A DNA stretch of 64,000 nucleotides from Bryobacterales bacterium (GTDB lineage: Bacteria > Acidobacteriota > Terriglobia > Bryobacterales > Bryobacteraceae), in contig JADKID010000005.1 in the NCBI GenBank assembly GCA_016721425.1, positions 744,001 through 808,000 of the forward strand, in the 5' to 3' direction. Positions 1-9,810 of this stretch are shown one piece after another. The notes beneath the pieces are model-generated. The model saw only the letters and a list, made by a program, of their open reading frames with translations. It searched no databases and was not told the origin of the DNA. The translations under genes and the position numbers were made by a program. How positions within the stretch are numbered: the first letter of the stretch is position 1; every line of letters begins with the position of its first letter.

Positions 1-2384
1 CACGACGCAGGCGGACAATGCGACGGCGAGGAGCGCCAGCGGGATCGCCGCCAGCGTAAACAGATCGCGCGGGCTCACCCCGTGTAACAGGGAAGAGAGG
101 ATGTTGGCAGCCAACAGTGAGAAGCCGATTCCGCCGGCACATCCGAGTAGGGCCAGCGTCATGCCTTGCCTGAGGATCATCATCAGAACCGATTGCCTCG
201 GCGCACCCAACGCGACGCGGATGCCGATCTCCCGCTGGCGTTGTGCGACCAGATAACTCATCACGCCGTACAGCCCCAAAGCGGCAAGTGCCAGCGCCAG
301 CACCGCGAAAAGGGCCATCACCGCACTCCAGATCTTCGGTTGCCAGATGGACTCGTCGATGATGTCCTCAATGGTCCGGTGATAGACCACTGCGGTCTCC
401 GGGCTCGCCTCAGCCACAATGCGCTGCGCCTGCGTCATGAGGCTATCCGGCTGGGTGGCCGTGCGAAGAAAGAACGTCATGGCTGGAACGGACCATTGAT
501 AGGAACAGTAGAAGACCTCGAGATGCGCACCGGTTTCCATGGCGCTCCACCGTGTATCACCCACCACTCCCACGACGGTGGCCCAGAGATTGTACTCCGA
601 CTCGGCTCCCCAACGGATCTGCTGTCCAATGGCATTCCTGCCTGGCCAAAGGGCTTCCGCCGCGCTTCGGCTCACAACGGCCACGGGCGGGGATTGCGCG
701 GTATCGGAATCAAGAAAATCACGGCCTTCGGCCAGCGGAATCCCGAGCGCCGTGAAGAAGCCGGGGGTTACGTCGGCGCTTTGCGCTGGAATGAGGTGCA
801 TGCGGTCTCTCTCATCCTGGCCGCGCACGAACACCGACGCTTTGGTCCGTTGAGGCGGGGTGCCGTCAAACGGAACCGAGTAGGATCCTCCCACGGCCAT
901 CACGCCCGGCATCTGAGAGAACCGTTCAATCAGGCGTCGATGATCGGCGCCGTAGATGGCGGCCAGCTCCTTGTGCGGGCGTCCTGACACGAAGCGGCTC
1001 ACCCGGACCGCCAACAGGCGTTCGGTGCGAAACCCGGTTTCCACGTTCTGCAAATGGAGAAAGCTCTTCACCAGCAGCCCGGCGCCAACCAGCAGCACAA
1101 CAGAGAACGAAACTTCGGCCACCACGAGTGCGGCGCGGAGCGCTTGGTGGCGCGAGGAAGAACCCCGTGCCCCATCCTTCAGCCGAGTCGAGAGGTCCGG
1201 AGAAGAAACGCGGAGCGCCGGCAGCAATCCAAACAGCACGCCCGAGAAGGCCGAGATCGCGAAGCAGAACAACAGTGCCCGATTGTCGACGCGAAATTCG
1301 ATCCACGCCGGCAGATTGCCCGGCAGAAACCGGGCAAACGCCGGAATCGCCGACGCGGCCAGCGCGGCGCCGAGAACTCCTCCCGCGCAGCCCAGAATGA
1401 TGCACTCCGCCAGCAGACCTCGCACGACTCGCCATCTGGAAGAGCCCAGGGCCGCCAGAATCGCAATCTCGCGCTCCCGCACGGTTGCCCGGGCAAGCAG
1501 GAGATTGGCCACGTTGAGCACGGCGATGAGCAGCACCAGGAGGGACGCGCTCAACAGCATCAGCACGTAGGATCGAACGCTCCCGACCTCCGCCTCCCGC
1601 AGCGGCGTAGCCTCCACGGTCACGCCCTTGTTCGTGTCCTGGTGCTCAAGCTCCAATGCTCCTGCAATGCTCTTCAGATCCGCCCGCGCCTGCTGCACAT
1701 CCACGTTCGGCCTCAGGCGCGCAACCACGGAGTGTATGCGCATGTCCCGGGCGCGCCAGAAGGGGAAGGTGTTCGAATACGATGCATACCGGGCCCTCAG
1801 TGGCACCACACGTCCGCCCGATCGGGATAGCGGAATCCGGGGGGCATCACACCAATCACGGTATAGGTGTCCCCGCGCAGCCGCACGGTTTTGCCCAGCA
1901 CGCGGCGATCCCCGCCAAAGTAGCTCTGCCAGAGCCCATGAGACAGAACTAGTTGGCGGACATCGCCACCCTCACGATCCTCGGCGTCCGTGAAGGTGCG
2001 CCCCAGGACTGCCCGCACTCCCAACACCCCAAACAGGTGCGGAGTCGCGAAGGTCATCTTCACCGCTTGCGACGTCCCATGACCAGTGAGGTTGTTGTCA
2101 AACTGGATGTAGGCGGCCAGTTCAGTCAGGCAACGCTGGGTGCGGCGAAGATCCTCGAAGTCCGCCAGCGAGAAGCCGGACGCGTTGCCCGCCGGCCCGC
2201 TCATTCGCGACTCGAGACGCACGAGCTGGTCGGGCTCCTGGTAGGGCAGCGGACGCAGCAGCAGCGCATCCAGAATGGCGTAGGCGGTGGTGGCGGTTCC
2301 GATACCCAGTCCGATGGTGATGGCAACCAGGCCGGAAAACCGCCACTGACGGAGGAGGCTTCTCAGCGTAGTGCGAAGTGTCAT
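1..2384 (-). pseudogene. ADOP-family (MacB-like) ABC permease, frameshifted and cut by window edge
   Basis: Starts at ATG 2384 behind an AAGGAG ribosome site. The first 195 residues show the N-terminal helix and periplasmic MacB-PCD domain and stop at TGA 1797-1799 just after the motif PDRADVW. On the same strand, one base out of phase, the reading continues from about 1795 to base 1 with no stop. That part has the FtsX-like block LLIAVLNVANLLLARA near 1550-1480, a second periplasmic domain and the second FtsX block at the window edge. Two MacB/FtsX halves of about 400 residues each is the ADOP architecture common in Acidobacteria. The break sits at about 1806, where adding one G to a GG run restores VWVPLRARY. 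ADOP proteins are thought to act with a MacB-like ATPase in export or lipoprotein handling; none of that type is next to it. The frameshift could be real or a consensus error. Confidence 0.82.
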
Positions 2385-2411
2385 GCCGGTGCTCCTTCTG
2401 TGTGGACGTGG

Positions 2412-3479
2412 TCAGAGCGCCTCGTTTAGCAGTGGCGCCACCGCGGCGATCTCTTCGCCCGGACTGATGGGTGGGGCGGCTTGCAGGTGCAGCAGTACAC
2501 CGTCCGCTGGGGAAAGGTAGTCCTTCAACGGAGCGCCGGCGTAATCGGTGATACGCGCCAGCACCTGTCCGGCACGTACCTGCTGACCCGCAACCGCCGC
2601 GGGATAGAGGATGCCAGCGTGTTGGCTGACTACGCTTCGCTCGCCATCGCACCAGATCGGGGCGACCGCTTCAGACAGGGGCCCCGGCAGCATACCCAGC
2701 GCACGCAGGGTGTTGAGGATGCCGTTCTCGATCCCTGCCACCCAGCGCTCGTCCCGGCGGCCCGCCGCGCCCATTTCGACGAGCAAAGTGGGCTTACCGC
2801 CAGCCACCGCCTGCCGGTTGCAGGATCGGCCCCCATCCACCTGCTGGCGGGTTTCCATCCGATACAGAACGGCGACGGGAAATCCGAACGCCAGGCCCAT
2901 CAACTTCGACTTGGCAAACTGCTCGCGGGCGAGCAGTCCGCCATAAACGCGGACATAGGGCGAGAGGTCCTCGCTGCCGTCAGCGACATGAAGGTCGATG
3001 TGAAGGTCGGCTCTTTCGATCACTTCGCGCGAGATCACCTCCGCGATCCGCTCGGATTGCGTGCCGTTGGCTCGCCCCGGGAAGACGCGGTTCAGGTTCT
3101 TCCCATCGATCGGATTCAGGAACAGGGAGCGCCTCTGAAAGGCGGGCAGGTGGGCGATGCGAACAAGCAGCACCGTGCCGCTCAAAAGCCCCGGAGAGAG
3201 GCTCTTCAGCAGACGTTGCGCGGCCAGAATGGGTGGAAACTCGTAGCCGTGTACTCCGGCCGTGATGCTCAGTACCGGCCCGGCCTGCCGCCCTCGAAAG
3301 ATGGTCGCGGGGATGAATGTGCCGGCGTCGATTCCTCCCGGCACCTCCAGATCCACGTGCCGCAGTGAGCCGGGCTCCAAGTCCTGCCAGGACATGCCGG
3401 CGGACGCGGAACCAGGCGCCGCATGTGCCGTGCCGCCCAGCAGAGCCGAGTACAAAACCTCTCTTCGCCGTAGGATCAT
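2412..3479 (-). CDS. Exported succinylglutamate desuccinylase/aspartoacylase-like M14 deacylase
   Basis: About 355 residues from ATG 3479; an in-frame upstream extension to 3575 lies inside the ATPase gene and is rejected. An AAAGGGGTGAG ribosome site overlaps the end of the upstream gene (stop at 3490), suggesting coupled translation. The N-terminus begins with a twin-arginine-like RRREVLYSALLGG signal followed by an Ala-rich cleavage region. The body has the AstE/AspA zinc carboxypeptidase pattern: GVHGYE near residue 75 (zinc His/Glu), NPIDGKNLNRVFPG near 120 and HIDLHVADG near 157 (third zinc ligand), then a C-terminal beta domain (PADGVLLHL). Family members hydrolyse N-acyl amino acids or trim amide-linked groups. 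Location after an ABC exporter suggests periplasmic processing of an imported or exported acylated molecule, which is inference. The exact substrate cannot be read. Confidence 0.75.
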   Translation of the reverse strand: MILRRREVLYSALLGGTAHAAPGSASAGMSWQDLEPGSLRHVDLEVPGGIDAGTFIPATIFRGRQAGPVLSITAGVHGYEFPPILAAQRLLKSLSPGLLSGTVLLVRIAHLPAFQRRSLFLNPIDGKNLNRVFPGRANGTQSERIAEVISREVIERADLHIDLHVADGSEDLSPYVRVYGGLLAREQFAKSKLMGLAFGFPVAVLYRMETRQQVDGGRSCNRQAVAGGKPTLLVEMGAAGRRDERWVAGIENGILNTLRALGMLPGPLSEAVAPIWCDGERSVVSQHAGILYPAAVAGQQVRAGQVLARITDYAGAPLKDYLSPADGVLLHLQAAPPISPGEEIAAVAPLLNEAL

Positions 3480-3489
3480 CTCACCCCTT

Positions 3490-4192
3490 TCAATCCCGCA
3501 TGTGCTCCAGGTAGATCTTTTCCAGGTCCAGGTGACTGATGTCGGCCGTATCGAGCGTTGCCGCAAGCCGGCCATGCTTCATGATCCCCACGCGATGCGC
3601 AACTTCCTTGGCGCGAAACAGGTCGTGCGTGGCCATCAGGACCGTAACGCCGTTCCGGCTCAGTTTCTGCACCAGCCCCGAGAACTCGTTGGATGCCTTG
3701 GGGTCCAGGCCCGAAGTCGGCTCGTCCATCAGAATGGCCTTCGCCTGCTTCGCCAGGGCGATGGCGAGTCCCACCTTCTGTCTCATACCCTTGGAGTAGG
3801 TGCTGACGCGGCGCTCGGCCACGTCCTTCTGCAATCCGGCTTCCAGGAGCAGGCGCGCCAGGTCGCCTTCCCGGTACTTGTGCCCAGGCGAGTTCGCTGA
3901 AGTAGGCCAGGTTCTCCATTCCCGAGAAGTTCCCATAGAGCATGACCTGCTCGGGTATGTAGGCCACGGCGCGCCGCGCTATCAGCGGATGCTTGGACAC
4001 TTCCAGTCCGGCCACCCGCGCCGACCCGTCGTCGGGTTGCAGGAAGCCCAGGAACAGGTTGATGGTGGTGGTCTTGCCCGCTCCGTTGGCGCCCAACAGA
4101 CAGAAGACCTCGCCCTGCTTCACCTGCAAGTTCAGCCGCTCCAGGGCGCGGGTTCCGTTGTAGGATTTCGATAGATTGATCGCTTCCAGCAT
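3490..4192 (-). pseudogene. ABC transporter ATP-binding protein, one frameshift in mid-gene
   Basis: Begins at ATG 4192 (MLEAINLSKSYNG). The first frame has the Walker A loop GANGAGKTTT and Q-loop region and runs to about 3885. The second half reads one base out of phase and has the signature YSKGMRQKVG, Walker B AILMDEPTSGLD, the H-loop MATHD and the normal end HMRD at 3490. Joining the frames gives about 233 residues, normal for an ABC-2 type exporter ATPase of the CcmA/NatA class. The junction is near 3881-3890: removing one T, or adding two G, yields a continuous ELAGHKY. It lies 13 bp downstream of the permease gene and is clearly its partner. No single frame contains a complete ATPase as the sequence stands. 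Confidence 0.85.
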
Positions 4193-4205
4193 GCAAAACA
4201 CCTCG

Positions 4206-5618
4206 CTAGCTCGAACTTGTCCACTCAATGCGCGCTAAGCTCCGCGCGGCTGCCAACGCCAACAACAACGTGGGCAGGATGAGGCCGGCGAGCGCCCCGC
4301 TGACGCCCGCGCCGCCGGTGTACGACGCCGCCCGGAAGCGCGGCGCAGAGTCGTAGTCGGCCAGCGTCAGCATCTGGCCCCGCGCCACGCGCGGCAAGAG
4401 GAAATCCTTCAGTTCGGACCTCAGCGTCAGAACGGAGTCGCGGTATCCGGCGAAGGCGCCCGCATCGGTCGCCGCCACGCGGGTCAGCGCTTCGCGGAAA
4501 ACCACCGCCGGCGACAGATACTGCAACAGGCCCAACAGCCGTTGCTGAGCGGCCAACTGCTGTTCAAACCTCAGGAAGACCGGCTGAACAGCACGTTCGG
4601 TCTCCTCAAATGACGCATAGACGGCAAGCGTGCGATTGGGCTGCCCTGCGCCGCCCTCGGGAGCCAGTTCGGCGTGGTCCCGGTAGAAGCGGTCAACGAG
4701 TTGCTGCCGTCTCTGGCTGGCCTCCACCTCCGCTAGGCGAGATTCTGTTATCAGCGCCATGCGCGACGGCATCGGGTACAGGACGCTGCCGGCTGTCTGC
4801 AACGCGGCCGGTAAAACCAGGACGAACAGCAGCCAGCATCCACCGAGAGCCAGCGCATTGGTGGAAGACCGCCACCCCAGCAAGTTCACCATCACAGCCA
4901 GCGTTAGCCAGAACGCCCCATAGCCAACCACCAGCAATGCGAATAGAACAAGCCGGCCCCACAGTTCGCCAGAGCCGGGACTGGCCACCAGCGTCCACAG
5001 GATTGGAATCGCCACTGCCGGACCCGCGATCATCGCAAGTGGCACCGCCGCCTTCGCCACCAACATCCCGAAAGGAGAGACGGGCTGGTTCATGAGAATC
5101 GGCAATGTGCCCCGCTCGCGCTCGCCCGACAGGAGGTTGTAGCTCAACGCAATCAACATCAACGGCATGAGGTACACCAGCACAAACCCCAGATCAAAGC
5201 GCCCAATCTGCTGGTGCTCCGCGTTATCGATGCTGCCCAGATCAAACAGGCCGGACTGGGCGGAGAACAGGCTGAGGCGCGCCGATACCGGCAGCACTTC
5301 GCTCTGGCCGATGCACAGAGGCATCAACGGACTGGGCGGGCGCGGCGCGCTGAAGGCCAGCGCAGACGGGCGATTGGCTGAAAAGAATCCCTTCGGCTTT
5401 CGTCCTGCCGCGACGTCTTCCAGTTGGGTGCGCATGCGCGCCAGATACGCATCGCTTTCCACCCGCACCGCGTCGGACACTCGTTCAAAGCGATGCAGCG
5501 TGGAGGTGCCGACCGACAGGCCGCCGGTCAGCGCCACCAGGAAGATCACCAGGACGCAGAGCAAAGCGCGATCGCGTAGCATGGATCGCAGCTCATGGCG
5601 GGCAATGACGATCGACAT
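4206..5618 (-). CDS. ABC-2 type permease, DUF3526 family
   Basis: 470 residues, ATG 5618 directly after the TGA of the upstream permease (5619-5621), so probably translated by reinitiation. Starts MSIVIARHELRSMLRDRALL, with a first membrane helix near residues 17-37, then a long extracytoplasmic loop rich in S/A/P (about 40-140). A cluster of helices follows (FVLVYLMPLMLIALSYNLL, the GERERGTLPILM motif typical of ABC-2 permeases, then four more). A second large soluble loop (about 280-430) precedes a final helix near the C-terminus. This topology, with a large outside loop between TM1 and the rest, is that of DUF3526 exporters often found in pairs with one ATPase. The frame is intact, unlike its neighbours. 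Substrate unknown. Confidence 0.8.
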   Translation of the reverse strand: MSIVIARHELRSMLRDRALLCVLVIFLVALTGGLSVGTSTLHRFERVSDAVRVESDAYLARMRTQLEDVAAGRKPKGFFSANRPSALAFSAPRPPSPLMPLCIGQSEVLPVSARLSLFSAQSGLFDLGSIDNAEHQQIGRFDLGFVLVYLMPLMLIALSYNLLSGERERGTLPILMNQPVSPFGMLVAKAAVPLAMIAGPAVAIPILWTLVASPGSGELWGRLVLFALLVVGYGAFWLTLAVMVNLLGWRSSTNALALGGCWLLFVLVLPAALQTAGSVLYPMPSRMALITESRLAEVEASQRRQQLVDRFYRDHAELAPEGGAGQPNRTLAVYASFEETERAVQPVFLRFEQQLAAQQRLLGLLQYLSPAVVFREALTRVAATDAGAFAGYRDSVLTLRSELKDFLLPRVARGQMLTLADYDSAPRFRAASYTGGAGVSGALAGLILPTLLLALAAARSLARIEWTSSS

Positions 5619-7041
5619 TCACGCCACCTGCCCGGAGAGTCTGCGAATCGCCAGGAACGCGAAGGCGGTGCTGCCGGCGAGCCAGGCCAGCAGAATACCC
5701 AAGCTCCATGCCTGCGCCGATGCCGCCGCACCGAATGGCTCTGATTGGTAGACGAAGTCCTGCGTCGCCTCCCAGAAGGGACGGCCCACCTTATAGCTGG
5801 TGTCGCCGGTTCTGCTCTGATAAGTCAGGTCGTCGTTCAGGCGTTTCACCCAATTGCGGCGATACTGTTCAGCGGCAGCGGCAAACTGGCGGTGATGCCA
5901 CAAATCAGTCCCCGCCATCCCCATCGAAAAGGCCCGCGCAGCCAGCATCGGCGAGACGCCCGCTGCAGCCCTGAGCACCAGTTGCTGCCGGCCGTAGGTA
6001 TCGCTCAACTCCCCGAAGCGTTTCTCGAAGATCTCGTTGCCGAACTCCTCGCTTTGCTGAAGGAAATAGCCCGACAGGTTCAGCGGCAAGTCCTTTTCTG
6101 AAGTGACGTTGTACTTCTTCATGAGCGCCTGCTTCAGCTCTGCCTCCCGCTCTCCTGGCGGACGATGACCGTCGATGCCGCTCTCCAGGTCCAGGTGTAC
6201 CTGCTTCAGGAATTCCTGAAGGCTGGGTGTAGGGTGGAGTGCCTCCGCCACCGAGGCAGCCACGCGCGGTACCAGGAGTGAGTTGGCGATCCAGAAGCCT
6301 ACCAGCACCAGGAGGGCCACCCGCGACGAAGCCGCCCGCGCCGATACGCCGAGAGCAAGCGCGACGATGGCCAGAAGATAGACGGCATAGGCGCCGCCCA
6401 TCGCCAGAAAGCGCGGAAACGAGGAGTCTCCGGGCGCGGCCACTCCCATCGTCAGCACCCACGCCCCGGCAGCCGTCGCCGGAATCAGCAGCAGGCACAG
6501 CGCCGCCACAATGCCCAGGCACTTGCCCCACAGCAACTGCGAAGGCCCGACGCCAAGCTGAGCAGCTGCGCCTCAAGTGCCTGCTCGCGCTCACCAGCGA
6601 AGGCCGGGAAAGTCAGCAAAACGACTACGAGAGGCAGCAGGATCTGCAGGACAGCAGCGGCGGTCAACTCGCCAAACTGGGCCACGCCGGTGGAGTCCTC
6701 CGCCGGGCGAAACCGGAATGGATTCTGAGCGTGCCCCTCAATGTACACGGCAACGCCGAGATAGCTGTTGAGACCGTTGTCCAGGAGAGCGGCCGGCAGG
6801 AGGGGCTTGAACGCAAAGCGCCCGAAGTGCGCCGCGCTGTGCGGATTGGCATCCCCTGATTGACCCAGGCGCGCCGTTCAGAGGCCAGCGCAGCGGCCCT
6901 CTGCTGCTCGTAATCCTGCCGTTTGCTGAAGCCCACTGCCAGCGCGGTGAACAGCAGCAGGCCTACGATCCATGCGCTAATCCGGAACCGCCTGTCACGT
7001 ACCAGATCCTGGAACTCCTTGCGGGCAATTGTCGCGATCAT
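5619..7041 (-). pseudogene. ABC-2 type permease, DUF3526 family, two frameshifts
   Basis: Starts at ATG 7041 (MIATIARKEFQDLVRDRRF) behind a GGGAGG ribosome site. Three successive frames are needed. Frame one runs to about 6855 (ending AWVNQG). Frame two runs from about 6852 to 6553 (DANPHSAAHFGRF, then YIEGHAQNPFRF and LPLVVVLLTFPAFAGEREQ). Frame three runs from about 6552 to 5619 (VGPSQLLWGKCLG, then the remaining helices and a large loop with YSFG-like repeats absent). Both breaks are explained by one missing G in a G run (GGGG for GGGGG at 6853-6856, GG for GGG at 6553). The repaired protein is about 474 residues, the same length and topology as the next gene, so the two are a heteromeric or tandem-duplicated permease pair. 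Either recent decay or homopolymer consensus error explains the breaks. Confidence 0.82.
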
Positions 7042-7069
7042 ACAAGCCTCCCAATCTCCGATTAGCGGT

Positions 7070-8313
7070 TCAGTGGGCGTGCACGATCTCGTCGTCGCTC
7101 GCCAGATCCCAGGCCGGCAACGCATCGTCCATCGCAGCCCAGATCGCCGGATCCTGCCCCATCTCCTCATCCGTCAACAACGCCCAATTCAGCCGGCTCT
7201 CCATCTCTGGGCGATTCATTCCCGCCCCGATGAAAACAACCTCTTGCCGCCGATCTCCTACCTCCGCGTCCCACACCAGATCGATCTCCCGAAGCTCCGC
7301 AGGATCGGTGGGCCAGCTCTCGCGGGCCATGTTGGCATACCAGAGCGCCGCCGGTTCGATCGACAGCGACGATCCTGCCCAGGACAGCAGTCCCGCAATC
7401 TGATGCCTCGATGCGATCCACAGGAATCCCTTCGCTCTCAGGACTCCACCCAGTTCGTCCGCTTCCAACACATGCTGGAAGCGCGTCGGATGGAAAGGCC
7501 GCGCGCCCGGAACACAAAGCTCGATATGCCGTATTCCTCGGTCTCGGGCGTGTGCCCGCCGTTCATCTCTTTCGTCCATCCTGGCGTGAGCGCCGCTTTG
7601 TCCATGTCAAACAGCTTTGTGCTCAGAATGGCTGCCACCGGCACTTGACCGTGCGTCGTGACGATCTGCCGTGCCTCGGGATTCATGCGCGACAGCATGC
7701 TCCGAAGTTCGCCCAACTGCGGCACGTCCACCAGGTCGGACTTGTTGATGATGATGACATTGGCAAACTCCACCTGATCCGCCAGCAAGTCAGATATGGA
7801 TCGCTCATCCTCTTCGCCCAGGCCGATTCCACGCTCCGCCAGTCCGTCGCCACGTACGAACTCCTCGAAGAAGTTCCTGGCGTCAACCACCGTCACCATC
7901 GTGTCCAGGCGCGCAACGTCAGACAGCGAGCGGTCCTGCTCATCGCGGAACGCAAACGTTGCCGCCACCGGCAGCGGTTCAGAGATCCCAGTGGATTCGA
8001 TCAACAGGTAGTCGAACCGCTGCTCCCCGGCCAGGGACTCTACCTGATCCAGAAGATCCTCGCGCAGCGTACAACAGATGCAGCCGTTGGACATCTCCAC
8101 CAGCTTCTCTTCCACCCGGTCCAGCCGCGCGCCGCCCTGCTTCACCAACTGGGCGTCGATGTTCACTTCACTCATGTCGTTGACAATCACCGCCACCCGA
8201 AGGCCCTCTCGATTGTTCAGCACATGGTTCAGCAATGTCGTCTTCCCGGCGCCCAGAAAGCCGGAAAGAACGGTCACGGGCAGTCTGTCGATGTTGCCAG
8301 CCAATCTTGTCAC
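7070..8313 (-). pseudogene. CobW/COG0523 metal-chaperone GTPase, one frameshift
   Basis: GTG start at 8313. The N-terminal G domain has Walker A GFLGAGKT (18-25), the zinc-binding CxCC motif at residues 78-81 (CICC), ESTGISEP and the NKSD guanine-specificity motif. The frame breaks near 7500 after FVFRAR. The C-terminal CobW domain (RPFHPTRFQHVLEADE, then KGFLWIASR) continues one base out of phase to 7070. Insertion of one C (CGC CGG) repairs it, giving about 413 residues. The C-terminus is rich in acidic residues and His (DDEIVHAH), a possible metal-sensing tail. COG0523 proteins deliver or redistribute metal, usually zinc under limitation; the Fur-family-like box in front supports zinc or iron control (inference). 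It heads the minus-strand gene block, 28 bp ahead of the permease start. Confidence 0.85.
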
Positions 8314-8326
8314 CTCTGATTTTTAA

Positions 8327-8345
8327 TGAGAATGGCTTATTATCA
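8327..8345. promoter_or_regulatory. Candidate Fur/Zur-family operator before the CobW-type gene
   Basis: Inverted repeat TGAGAAT-5 nt-ATTATCA with one mismatch, in an AT-rich patch 14 bp upstream of the GTG start at 8313. The half-site resembles Fur/Zur-family half-sites (TGAxAAT), but the spacer of 5 is longer than the usual 1. COG0523 genes are commonly Zur-regulated in other bacteria. Confidence 0.4.
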
Positions 8346-9810
8346 ATGGCCTTGCTTGGCCCGTCAACTGCCCTCGCTCAGCGGGCTCACCTTGCCCATG
8401 AGCGGGATCGTAATCTCAATGGGCGGCCCTGCTCCCACAGTCGTGTGCGCAGCCCGAAGGATGTCGAGCGATGTTCCAGGATGATCCCGAAGACGATTCA
8501 TCGGTGATGTCCAACAGGACTCCCTGCGAAGGCGAACAGGTCTCGGCTCGGGCCGGAACGGAGTTCGGCATGTGCCGGAGTGATTCTCAGGCGCAGCAAC
8601 GCTGCATTACATCGACGGCAAGCGATCCAATCACATAGAAGGGAGGCACTACTGGGCAGAAAGGGGACCGATGCGTAAACTGAAGGACATCCTCAGATTC
8701 CCTTTCGAGCCGAAGTTCGATCGACGGCAGATCGCCCAGTTGCTCGATCGCTGCAAGCACCGTGCAAAAGTATCTGAGGCGAGCCGAGGCTGCTGGGCTG
8801 GCCGCCCCATCGGCCGCCGGCTCAACGCGTGCGTCACGCGGATGTCGTCGGCCAGGCTCACCGTGGAGTGACCAACAAAACCCTACCAGCGAGTCGGCTT
8901 GAGTAGTCTGGTCGTGGATGTCGGTGCCCTCGGTGCGTACCGGCCCAGGCGCTTCGGCAGTCTCGGATCCTCCCCACCGACCAGGTCTCCGACCTCGCCG
9001 CGGCCCGCACAGCCTCGGCGTCGGCCCCATTATCGCCGTCGGTATTTATTCGCCGGATGGCGGCGCGCGTCCCTGGAGCCCACTCTGGCTATTTTCTTGA
9101 CCGCCTCAGCGATTATTCTGCGGCGCAGGACTCCGGCGCGATTCTCCGCCTTCCCCCTAAGTCGTTGGTGGTGAGGAAGATCCGGTTGGTGCCAGGGCGT
9201 GGATATGGCAGAGGAATGGATTTTCCCGGGTAGTTTTAGCCAGTCTAATGATTTTCCGCACAGTCGTATGTACATGTATATGTTATACTGAACGGCCCCG
9301 GAAATTCCCTTACCCCGATAATCCGAGTCGCAGGGTGCCTCCGCCTTGCCACCGCCATGTCGTCAGCCAACCGACACCTGGGGTGTTCCTCTGTCAAGCG
9401 AATCCGGGCGGGCGAGGTGTCAGAATGGCCGAAGCGGCGACTGGGCGGGCCATAGCGAGGTCTCAGACGGCGCCGGCGCGGGTAGAACGGACTCGGGAGC
9501 CAAACGACTCGCCTGAGGGGCAGCCAGGGGCAAAACGGGACACTGCACAAACTGCGAAATCGCCGGGGAATTGTATCGTTTATGCGACTTTCAGCTGGAG
9601 CGAAGTTGAACTCTCGTGTTTTCACTACTCCGAAGTAGACAGTTTTCGGAAATTGTATCGTTGGTGCCTGCCGGCGGAGTTCCAGGCAAGGCGCTATGTC
9701 GGGACCGCTGTCTGTAGTCAGAACCCAGTGGGACTGTGAAATCAGCAACTTGCGCGCAGGATAGATTGGAGGTCCGGCACCCGGTTACGCCATGTTACAA
9801 CGGTGAGTTC
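8346..9810. other. 1.4 kb without an intact gene
   Basis: Apart from the istA remnant, no reading frame here has protein-like composition. A 46-codon minus-strand frame (about 8501-8364) ends in IEITIPLMGKVSPLSE and could be a gene remnant, unassigned. A short direct repeat AATTGTATCGTT occurs near 9575 and 9653. The stretch looks like eroded intergenic DNA between mobile elements. Confidence 0.6.
8671..8830 (+). pseudogene. IS21-type istA 5' remnant (truncated and frameshifted)
   Basis: ATG 8671 begins MRKLKDILRFPFE, the conserved start of IS21-family IstA transposases, followed by a helix-turn-helix-like RRQIAQLL. The match then continues in the next frame as SIAASTVQKYLRRAEAAGL, which completes the IstA HTH (usual form: GLSQRQIARSL..STVQ.YLRRA..AGL). 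The homology fades after about 8830. No DDE domain and no istB follow, so this is a fragment of a lost insertion sequence with at least one frameshift. Confidence 0.6.

Noticed and set aside
8587..9030. Minus-strand 147-codon frame in the 8.3-9.8 kb gap
   Set aside because: No ribosome site or domain, and the opposite strand carries the istA remnant.
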